62,666 nt of DNA from Bacteroides sp. (GTDB taxonomy: Bacteria > Bacteroidota > Bacteroidia > Bacteroidales > Bacteroidaceae). Positions 55,849 through 62,666 of the stretch are shown here, in pieces (the first letter of the stretch is position 1; every line of letters starts with the position of its first letter). The stretch is from positions 1 through 62,666 of the forward strand of contig SUXW01000019.1 in assembly GCA_015060765.1 (NCBI GenBank). Direction: 5' to 3'. The notes beneath the pieces were generated by a model. The model worked only from the letters and a program-made list of their open reading frames with translations, was not told the origin of the DNA and did not search any database. Both the position numbers and the translations under genes were made by a program.

Positions 55849-55871
55849 ATAATGATTATAAAAGATAGACT

Positions 55872-57821
55872 ATGAAAAAATTATTAGGACTGATTTTGTT
55901 CTTGGGAGCATCGTTGCTCCAAGTAATTGCGGAAAATGTACAGGTTGCCGGACCTGATGGTAAATTGCAGGTAACCGTTTCGTGCCCTCCTGGAGGAAGG
56001 GTGTATTATTCGGTTACTTACGATGGGAAACCGATGTTGAGACGTTCTCCTTTGGGCATGAAAACCAATATCGGCGACTTTACGCAAGGTTTGTCTGTAA
56101 CCAGTCATGTCACTCGGCCGATAGAAAAGACATATCGTCAGGACAGAATCAAGACTTCGGAAATTCATTATCAGGCCAATGAATTGATTTTTGCGGTTGA
56201 GAATGTCCGTAAGCAAAAGATGTACGTCACTTTCCGTGTGAGCAATAACGACATTGCTTTCCGCTATACCTTGGAACGTGATGGTGAAACGGGTAGTGTG
56301 GTAGTGAACGATGAGGCTACCGGTTTCCGATTCCCGGAACAGACTACCACTTTCCTTACTCCCCAAAGCGATGCCATGATTGGATGGAAACGGACCAAAC
56401 CGAGTTATGAAGAAGGTTATGTAGTGGATGCACCGATGCATCGCATCTCGCAGTATGGTCATGGATTTACTTTCCCTTGCTTGTTCAAGGTAGGTGAAGA
56501 CGGTTGGGTGTTGGTCAGCGAGACCAATGTGGATAGCCGTTATTGCGCTTCTCGTCTGAGCGATGTGAAAGAGGGCAGTTTGTACAAATTGGAATTTCCG
56601 ATGCCGGAAGAGAATAATGGAAACGGTACAGTGGCTCCAGCCTTTGCCTTGCCGGGCTCTACTCCTTGGAGAACCATAACGGTTGGTAAAACTTTGGAAC
56701 CGATTGTTGAAACGACCATCCCCTGGGATGTGGTGGAACCTCGTTATGAAGCATCTTGTGATTATCAAATGGGACGTGGTACGTGGAGCTGGATTTTGTG
56801 GCAAGACGGAAGTATCAATTATGATGATCAGTTGAAGTATATCGATTTGGCAGCCGCCATGAATTTTGAATATGTCCTGATCGATAACTGGTGGGATACT
56901 TATATTGGTTATGAAAAAATGGAAAAACTGATTAAGTATGCACAAAGTAAAGGCGTGGATGCGTTTGTGTGGCATAGTTCCAGCGGTTATTGGAATGATA
57001 TCGAACAAGGACCGGTGCATTTGATGGATAATCCGATTCAGCGCAAGAAACAGATGAAATGGTTGAAGGAACAAGGCGTGAAGGGGATTAAAGTGGATTT
57101 CTTTGGTGGGGACAAACAAGAAACCATGCGTTTGTACGAAGCAATTCTTAGTGATGCCAATGACTACGGTTTGATGGTGATTTTCCACGGTTGCACTCTT
57201 CCAAGAGGATGGGAACGCATGTACCCTAATTATGTAGGAAGCGAAGCGGTATTGGCTTCCGAAAATTTGGTGTTCAACCAGCATTCATGCGATATGGAAT
57301 CTTTTAGTGCTGCTCTTCATCCGTTCATTCGCAATACGGTGGGATGTATGGAGTTTGGTGGTACTTTCTTGAACAAACGCCTGAACAAAGGAAATGACGG
57401 CGGGACTGTTCGTCGTACTACCGATGTATTCCAGTTGGCTACAGCTGTACTGTTCCAGAACCCGATTCAAAATTTTGCTTTGGCTCCCAATAACCTGACG
57501 GATGCTCCCCAGATATGTTTGGATTTTATGAAGACTATTCCGACAGAATGGGATGAAATACGTTACATCGATGGTTATCCCGGCAAGTATGTTGTATTGG
57601 CTCGTCGTAATGGAGAAAAATGGTATGTAGCAGCCATCAATGCAGAAAAATCGACTCTTAAATTGAATGTGGATTTATCGTTCTTGGATGGAAAGACCGT
57701 GAAATGGTATGATGATGACAAGAATTTGCAACCGCAACTGACCGAAAAGAAATTGAAGGCTGGGAAGCCCGTACGATTGACCCTTGCCTCGGAAGGTGGA
57801 GTCGTGATTGTTGCGGAGTAA
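55872..57821 (+). CDS. GH97 glycoside hydrolase, retaining subgroup
   Basis: This 649-aa exported enzyme (signal peptide ending VIAENV) has the N-terminal beta-supersandwich, then the TIM barrel with WSWILWQDG and VLIDNWWDTY. The nucleophile-position Asp409 is present in GIKVDFFGGD; this Asp marks the retaining subgroup (alpha-galactosidase and beta-L-arabinopyranosidase), not the inverting SusB-like one. It is translated 23 nt after the fusion enzyme. Confidence 0.92.
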   Translation: MKKLLGLILFLGASLLQVIAENVQVAGPDGKLQVTVSCPPGGRVYYSVTYDGKPMLRRSPLGMKTNIGDFTQGLSVTSHVTRPIEKTYRQDRIKTSEIHYQANELIFAVENVRKQKMYVTFRVSNNDIAFRYTLERDGETGSVVVNDEATGFRFPEQTTTFLTPQSDAMIGWKRTKPSYEEGYVVDAPMHRISQYGHGFTFPCLFKVGEDGWVLVSETNVDSRYCASRLSDVKEGSLYKLEFPMPEENNGNGTVAPAFALPGSTPWRTITVGKTLEPIVETTIPWDVVEPRYEASCDYQMGRGTWSWILWQDGSINYDDQLKYIDLAAAMNFEYVLIDNWWDTYIGYEKMEKLIKYAQSKGVDAFVWHSSSGYWNDIEQGPVHLMDNPIQRKKQMKWLKEQGVKGIKVDFFGGDKQETMRLYEAILSDANDYGLMVIFHGCTLPRGWERMYPNYVGSEAVLASENLVFNQHSCDMESFSAALHPFIRNTVGCMEFGGTFLNKRLNKGNDGGTVRRTTDVFQLATAVLFQNPIQNFALAPNNLTDAPQICLDFMKTIPTEWDEIRYIDGYPGKYVVLARRNGEKWYVAAINAEKSTLKLNVDLSFLDGKTVKWYDDDKNLQPQLTEKKLKAGKPVRLTLASEGGVVIVAE

Positions 57822-57854
57822 AGGTGGTTCGTTTGGAAATATAACTCAATACGT

Positions 57855-58898
57855 ATGAAGAATAAGATATTATTTTTAGTCTGTTTTTTGATTGCAATGA
57901 CATCGTGTGTATCCAAAAGGCAACAATTGACAGAAGAAGACATGGGAGCTTATCTCTTTGTGTTCTTCAGTGACCCTACACATAGTTTGTTTATGGCTAC
58001 CAGTCATGATGGATATACGTTTACAGCAGTGAACAATGGAAATCCGATTATGTCCGGTGATACGATTGCCGAACAACGAGGCGTTCGTGACCCACATATC
58101 ACTCGAGGGCCGGATGGCGCCTTTTATTTGGCAATGACCGATTTGCATATTTTTGCCCAGAGAGAAGGACTGCGTGAAACGGAATGGGAACGTCCCGGTG
58201 AAGCATATGGCTGGGGAAACAATCGGGGACTTGTGCTGATGAAGTCGTATGACCTGATCAATTGGACTCGTAGCAATGTGCGTGTTGACAAGGCCTTTCC
58301 TGAAAAGTTTGGAAATATAGGTTGTGCATGGGCACCGGAAACCATCTATGATGCCAAAGAGGGAAAGATGATGATTTACTTTACCATGCGTATAGGTAAT
58401 GAAAAGAATCAGTTGTATTATGCATACACAGACAATGATTTTACACGACTGGTTACGGAACCTCAGTTGCTTTATGAATATCCCGATCCGGCTATAACAG
58501 TTCTGGATGCAGATATAACCGCTCTTCCAGACGGTCGTTATTGCATGATGTATGTTGCCCATGATGGTACTCCAGGCGTGAAGATGGCTTTGTCCGACAG
58601 CATTCATGGCAACTATCAATATGACGAACGATGGATTGATTTCGAACCGTATGCTTGTGAAGCTCCTAATGTGTGGAAGCGGATAGGAGAAGACAAATGG
58701 GTGGTGATGTATGATATCTATGGTATCGAAACGCATAACTTTGGTTTCGCTGAAACAACCGATTTCAAGGAATTTACCAATTTGGGCCGTTTCAATGAAG
58801 GCGTGATGAAAGCCCTTAATTTTCAGTCGCCCAAACATGGAACAGTCATCCAGATAACCAAGGAAGAAGCTGAGAGATTAGAGAACTATTGGAAATAA
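57855..58898 (+). CDS. GH43-like five-bladed propeller glycosidase, lipoprotein
   Basis: This 347-aa lipoprotein (MTSC, Cys18) has the three-acid pattern of clan GH-F propellers: Asp79 in VRDPHI, an acidic blade near WAPETIYD (Glu162) with DADIT (Asp218/Asp220), and Glu269 in CEAPNVWK. Families with this architecture remove arabinofuranose, xylose or galactose. The exact subfamily cannot be read. Confidence 0.85.
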   Translation: MKNKILFLVCFLIAMTSCVSKRQQLTEEDMGAYLFVFFSDPTHSLFMATSHDGYTFTAVNNGNPIMSGDTIAEQRGVRDPHITRGPDGAFYLAMTDLHIFAQREGLRETEWERPGEAYGWGNNRGLVLMKSYDLINWTRSNVRVDKAFPEKFGNIGCAWAPETIYDAKEGKMMIYFTMRIGNEKNQLYYAYTDNDFTRLVTEPQLLYEYPDPAITVLDADITALPDGRYCMMYVAHDGTPGVKMALSDSIHGNYQYDERWIDFEPYACEAPNVWKRIGEDKWVVMYDIYGIETHNFGFAETTDFKEFTNLGRFNEGVMKALNFQSPKHGTVIQITKEEAERLENYWK

Positions 58899-58920
58899 TT
58901 AACTAAGAAAAAATAATCTA

Positions 58921-61257
58921 ATGAAAAGAATGAAAGTGTTTAGTGTTGCGTTGGTGTTGGCCGCTTCTCTTACCGGAACGGCCCAGATACCGACAAAGGT
59001 AGAGAGTTTCCCTATCAGTAGTGTTCGTCTGACGAAGAGTCCCTTCAAGCATGCGGAGAATATGGATATCCAATATCTATTGGCCATTAATCCTGATCGC
59101 TTGCTGGCTCCTTATCTGAAAGAAGCGGGACTGGAACCCAAGGCGGAAAATTATACGAATTGGGAAAATACCGGTTTGGACGGTCATGTCGGTGGACATT
59201 ACGTATCGGCCTTGTCGTATATGTATGCAGCGACGGGCAACAAAGAAATCAAGGACCGTCTGGATTATATGATTGCTGAATTGCAACGTTGTCAGGATGC
59301 CGACGGATATTTGAGTGGTGTGCCTAATGGTCGTCAGATTTGGAAAGAAATCAAGGAAGGAAATATCCGTGCTTCCGGTTTCGGCTTGAATGACCGGTGG
59401 GTACCCTTGTATAATATCCATAAAATTTATGCAGGCTTGCGCGATGCTTATTTGATTGGTGGTAAGGAAGAAGCCAAGGGCATGTTGGTGAAACTGGCCG
59501 ACTGGATGATCCGCTTGGTGGAAGGCTTGACGGAAGAACAGTTGCAGGATATGCTTCGGAGTGAACATGGCGGCTTGAACGAAACGTTTGCGGATGTAGC
59601 TGCTATAACAGGCGATGGACGTTATCTGAAATTGGCGCATCAATTCTCCCATCAATTGGTGTTGCAGCCTCTGTTGAAGAAAGAAGACAAACTTACCGGT
59701 ATGCATGCCAATACGCAGATTCCGAAGGTGATTGGTTACAAGCGTATGGCCGATCTGGAAGGTAATCAGGAATGGAGTGAAGCGGCCCGTTATTTTTGGG
59801 AAACGGTGGTGGAGCATCGTAGTATCAGTATAGGCGGAAACAGTGTGTTCGAACATTTCCATCCGTCAACCGATTTCAGCAGTATGCTGAACAGTGAACA
59901 AGGACCGGAAACTTGTAATACCTATAATATGCTTCGTCTGACCAAGATGCTCTATCAGACCAGTGCAGATGTGTCGTATATGGATTACTATGAACGGGCT
60001 TTGTACAATCACATCCTTTCTACCATCAATCCTATCCAAGGTGGATTTGTGTATTTCACTCCGATGCGTTCCGGTCATTATCGGGTGTATTCGCAACCGC
60101 AGACCAGTTTCTGGTGTTGTGTAGGCTCGGGTATGGAGAATCACGCCCGCTACGGGGAAATGATTTATGGTCATCAGAAAAACAATTTGTATGTCAACCT
60201 CTTTATCCCTTCCGTCTTGCAATGGCAGGATGTAGAGTTGGAGCAACAGACTTCGTTCCCGGAAGAAGAAGGTACCACCTTGGTGGTATCGCCATCGAAA
60301 GGGAAGAAGAAATTTGCTCTTCATGTCCGTGTGCCGCAATGGGTAGGTAAGGAGGAAATCCGTCTTTCTGTGAACGGTGAATCTCAGAAAGTGGAAATGA
60401 AGGATGGCTATGCTGTGGTGGAACGTACTTGGAAGAAAGGCGATAAGTTGCATGTCGATTTACCGATGCATCTGTATACCATGGGTTTGCCCGATGGTTC
60501 TTCCCATTACTCCATTATGTACGGCCCAGTGGTCTTGGCGTCTTCGTTGGGCAAACAGGAACAAGATGGCATGTATGCCGATGATAGCCGTGGCGGTCAT
60601 ATAGCTGCCGGTCCCCGTTGGCCGTTGCAGAACATGCCTGTGTTTGTCGGCAAGAAGGACGATCTTGTTTCCCATGTCGAAAAGGTGAACGGAAAGCCGT
60701 TGACCTTTACACTGACCGGTATCCATTCCAATACAACCGACAAATTGACTTTGGAACCTTTCTATCGTCTGCACGAATGCCGTTACATGGTTTATTTCCC
60801 CGTATTGTCGGAAACCGAATTGGCAACCCGATTGGAAAAGATTGCGGCCGAGGAAAAAGCTCGTATTGCTTTGGATGGAATTACGGCGGACAAGGTAACT
60901 TGTGGTGAACAACAGCCCGAAAGCGACCACTTTGTAAAGATGGAACATTCCAATATGGGTGATGATGAAGGTGTACATTGGCGTGAAACGGCAGGTTGGT
61001 TCAGTTATCAGATGAAAACTAATGGTAAGAAAGTGGCCAAAGTACGCATTTCTTATCGCCCGGAAAATAGAAGAGATGCCAAAGTTTATGTGAACGATGT
61101 ACAAATCGGTACATTGCCCGTTGGAGAAGGAGGCCGGATCTCGTCCGAATTGGCAATCCCTGCAGAGTTGCAGTCTCAGGAAGTACTCATTGTAAAAGTT
61201 GGTAAAGGAAATACAAGGGTTACCCCTCACATCTACGAAATTAGATTGACGGAATAA
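58921..61257 (+). CDS. GH127 beta-L-arabinofuranosidase
   Basis: This 778-aa exported enzyme (signal peptide ending GTAQIP) carries the GH127/DUF1680 zinc-cysteine site: Glu330 and Cys332 in GPETCNTYNM, Cys399 and Cys400 in FWCCVGSGMENH. The (alpha/alpha)6 core spans about residues 40-430, followed by beta-sandwich domains. It removes beta-L-arabinofuranose and completes the operon; a terminator lies 21 nt after the stop. Confidence 0.93.
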   Translation: MKRMKVFSVALVLAASLTGTAQIPTKVESFPISSVRLTKSPFKHAENMDIQYLLAINPDRLLAPYLKEAGLEPKAENYTNWENTGLDGHVGGHYVSALSYMYAATGNKEIKDRLDYMIAELQRCQDADGYLSGVPNGRQIWKEIKEGNIRASGFGLNDRWVPLYNIHKIYAGLRDAYLIGGKEEAKGMLVKLADWMIRLVEGLTEEQLQDMLRSEHGGLNETFADVAAITGDGRYLKLAHQFSHQLVLQPLLKKEDKLTGMHANTQIPKVIGYKRMADLEGNQEWSEAARYFWETVVEHRSISIGGNSVFEHFHPSTDFSSMLNSEQGPETCNTYNMLRLTKMLYQTSADVSYMDYYERALYNHILSTINPIQGGFVYFTPMRSGHYRVYSQPQTSFWCCVGSGMENHARYGEMIYGHQKNNLYVNLFIPSVLQWQDVELEQQTSFPEEEGTTLVVSPSKGKKKFALHVRVPQWVGKEEIRLSVNGESQKVEMKDGYAVVERTWKKGDKLHVDLPMHLYTMGLPDGSSHYSIMYGPVVLASSLGKQEQDGMYADDSRGGHIAAGPRWPLQNMPVFVGKKDDLVSHVEKVNGKPLTFTLTGIHSNTTDKLTLEPFYRLHECRYMVYFPVLSETELATRLEKIAAEEKARIALDGITADKVTCGEQQPESDHFVKMEHSNMGDDEGVHWRETAGWFSYQMKTNGKKVAKVRISYRPENRRDAKVYVNDVQIGTLPVGEGGRISSELAIPAELQSQEVLIVKVGKGNTRVTPHIYEIRLTE

Positions 61258-61278
61258 TCCCTTTTATGGTAGTGTATA

Positions 61279-61325
61279 AACCGTCTTCGGAAGTTGTTGA
61301 AATGCTTCCGAAGACGGTTTTTTGT
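61279..61325 (+). terminator. Terminator of the carbohydrate operon
   Basis: A perfect 15-bp stem AACCGTCTTCGGAAG / CTTCCGAAGACGGTT (61279-61293 and 61305-61319) with an 11-nt loop, followed by six T. Confidence 0.92.
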
Positions 61326-61380
61326 TTTTCTATAAAGAAATAGTAAGTTTCGTTATGCACACTCTATTCATGGTCTTCCA

Positions 61381-61468
61381 ACCGATAGGTTTACGTATCA
61401 CAATCGATAGGTTTACGGGTCGTAACCGATAGGTTTGTATGGCGTAAACGATAAGTTTCTCCAGCAAA
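61381..61468 (+). repeat. Four-unit 22-bp phased repeat (ACCGATAGGTTT type)
   Basis: Units start at 61381, 61403, 61425 and 61447, each exactly 22 bp after the last. Each begins A[CT]CGATA[GA]GTTT and then diverges in its last 10 bp. Two helical turns per unit would place a bound protein on one face of the DNA. No ORF reads through it convincingly. Confidence 0.8.
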
Positions 61469-61485
61469 GAATGGATGTTGCATAA

Positions 61486-61551
61486 CATACGTATTGTTTG
61501 ATCAAAAGATACGTATTGTTTGCCTAAAAGATACGTATCTTTTGAATGAAT
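61486..61551 (+). repeat. Three-unit 22-bp phased repeat (GATACGTATTGTTT type)
   Basis: Units start at 61486, 61508 and 61530, again exactly 22 bp apart. Each is [CG]ATACGTAT followed by [TC]TTTTG-like sequence and an A-rich end; ATACGTAT is palindromic. A different motif but the same period as the array 17 bp upstream suggests a shared mechanism. Confidence 0.8.
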
Positions 61552-61639
61552 GATTAGGAACGTTTTCCCGGTTCCCAATCATGTTTTTCCCGACTTCCAG
61601 TCTGTTTTTCCTGTTCGGCAATCCCTTTCTCTCAGAGAA

Positions 61640-61930
61640 AACGGGAAATCCCTTGCCACCTTGCAACGGCCCCGTAACATGTTGATGGTCACTGATGTTA
61701 CGGTGGCAAGAGCCCGAAATCTCTTGCCACATCTGCCACATTTTTCCGTCCTGGCCCGGTCCGTTTTCCCGTTCCGTTTCCATGTCCGATGCAACATTCC
61801 ATACCCCTTCCATCAAACCGTCCCCCGGGTTGTGGCAAGTGTTGCAAGAGAATCGCAGGCTCTTGCCACCGTAACTCCTTTGACCGCCAGCGTGTTAGGA
61901 TGTACCGTTGCAAGGTTGCAAGAGTTTTCC
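61640..61930. other. Hairpin-rich, GC-rich stretch with repeated CTTGCCAC/GTGGCAAG motifs
   Basis: CTCTTGCCAC-type words recur in both orientations. Two tandem hairpins are clear: CCGTAACAT / ATGTTACGG (61672-61680 and 61695-61703), then GTGGCAAGAG / CTCTTGCCAC (61703-61712 and 61721-61730), with a third GCAAGAG / CTCTTGC (61844-61850 and 61860-61866). Overlapping reading frames exist on both strands but none is supported. It may be a structured RNA or an intergenic repeat remnant. Confidence 0.45.
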
Positions 61931-62118
61931 CGAATTGCCTGTATGGTACATATAAAGCCCCTCTTTTAATATATTAAGGTATAGGGGAGTCCCCTTCCTT
62001 TCCCCAATCCTTAAAAAAAACTTCAAAAACATGTTGTTGAACATAGTTTGATTATCAAGTGTTTGCGTTACACTCAAAATAAAAAATGAAAAATTCTTCA
62101 AAAAAAGTCATTGAATTG

Positions 62119-62150
62119 TTTGGCGGTAATTATAAAAGGTGCTACCTTTG
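62119..62150 (+). promoter_or_regulatory. rRNA operon promoter
   Basis: TTTG at 62119-62122, a 20-nt spacer, then TACCTTTG at 62143-62150: a perfect Bacteroides -33/-7 promoter. It precedes the 16S gene by about 200 nt of leader, which begins with a GCTTTC / GAAAGC hairpin (62156-62172) and ends with GTACCG / CGGTAC (62320-62335). Confidence 0.9.
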
Positions 62151-62346
62151 CATCCGCTTTCCTCAAGAAAGCACGTTTTGAAGAAGCGTTCTTTGAAAGA
62201 TTTACAATAAGCAACGAAAGTAGTACAAGTCTATTATACTTATGTATATTAGGTTAAAGAAGAAACCGTCAATTTTTATTAATGTTGATAGATTCGAGTT
62301 CCTTGAGCAGATTATACGTACCGGTAACGGTACACAGAATATTTTT

Positions 62347-62666
62347 ACAATGAAGAGTTTGATCCTGGCTCAGGATGAACGCTAGCTACAGGCTTAACAC
62401 ATGCAAGTCGAGGGGCAGCATGAGCTTAGCTTGCTAAGTTTGATGGCGACCGGCGCACGGGTGCGTAACGCGTATCCAACCTTCCCGTTACTCTCGGACA
62501 GCCTTCCGAAAGGGAGATTAATACGAGATGGTGTTCAAGTGGTGCATATTATTTGAACTAAAGATTTATCGGTAACGGATGGGGATGCGTACCATTAGCT
62601 TGTTGGCGGGGTAACGGCCCACCAAGGCTTCGATGGTTAGGGGTTCTGAGAGGAAGGTCCCCCACA
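62347..62666 (+). rRNA. 16S ribosomal RNA, 5' part
   Basis: The sequence TGAAGAGTTTGATCCTGGCT at 62351 marks the 5' end, placing the mature start near 62347. The following regions (AACGCTAGCTACAGGCTTAA, GCAAGTCGAGGGGCAGCATG and GGCGACCGGCGCACGGGTGC) are of the Bacteroides/Phocaeicola type. The gene is cut by the window edge after about 320 nt. Confidence 0.97.

Noticed and set aside
61381..61551. CRISPR array
   Set aside because: Repeats are about 12-14 bp with 8-10 bp of variable sequence, far shorter than CRISPR units, and there are no cas genes.
62068..62080. TTACACTCAAAAT before the rRNA promoter, matching the left half of the XRE operator
   Set aside because: The palindromic right half (TGAG) is missing and the match is only 13 bp in AT-rich DNA; probably chance.

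Overview
The window comes from a gut-type member of the Bacteroidales, probably Bacteroides or Phocaeicola. Supporting signs are a SusC/SusD pair, many lipoproteins with Bacteroides-style lipoboxes, the Bacteroidetes promoter signature (TTTG, about 20 nt, TAnnTTTG) at several genes, and the first ~320 nt of a 16S rRNA gene with a Bacteroides-like 5' end at the right edge.

Layout. (1) 1-831 is repeat-rich non-coding DNA: a six-unit 10-bp tandem repeat, an 18-bp perfect AT palindrome, and two copies of a repeat that recurs at 12574-12608. (2) 832-12608 is an AT-rich defence island, all on +. It holds a small XRE regulator with two palindromic operators, an AIPR protein, a GIY-YIG protein, two m5C methyltransferases, a DUF3883 protein, a McrB-like AAA+ NTPase, a LlaJI/McrC-like nuclease, an unknown protein and Vsr. 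The core (M1, M2, R1, R2) has the LlaJI-type restriction-modification architecture; the AIPR, GIY-YIG and DUF3883 genes are extra parts embedded in it. (3) 12627-22509 is ordinary chromosome: membrane protein, nitroreductase, groES-groEL, WYL regulator, two facing microprotein ORFs on -, Nudix, QueA, Smr protein, thioesterase and a lone GH105. (4) 22607-38256 holds a flavodoxin lipoprotein, a SusC-SusD-DUF4843-PKD-thioredoxin operon (-), an EtfB-EtfA-acyl-CoA dehydrogenase operon (-) and an M64 peptidase preceded by a 39-aa microprotein. (5) 38257-52146 holds DinB, small unknowns, an RND efflux operon preceded by a degenerate ~41-bp repeat array, a helicase-Sua5-MscS operon and an SPFH-Arc-DUF1648 operon. 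(6) 52206-61257 is a five-gene carbohydrate operon: BNR_4 propeller, GH105-DUF2264 fusion, GH97, GH43-like, GH127. (7) 61258-62666 has two phased 22-bp repeat arrays, a hairpin-rich stretch, an rRNA promoter and the start of 16S rRNA.

How the parts work together. In the island, two methyltransferases should protect both strands of an (asymmetric) site, the NTPase and nuclease should cleave unmodified DNA, Vsr would repair T:G mismatches arising from m5C, and the XRE protein probably times expression through the paired operators. The carbohydrate operon carries activities suited to stripping uronic acid, galactose/arabinopyranose and arabinofuranose from a plant glycan such as arabinogalactan or a pectin side chain. 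It has no SusCD of its own in view, so it probably acts on oligosaccharides imported by another locus. All functions are inferred from sequence patterns read by eye; no database search was possible.
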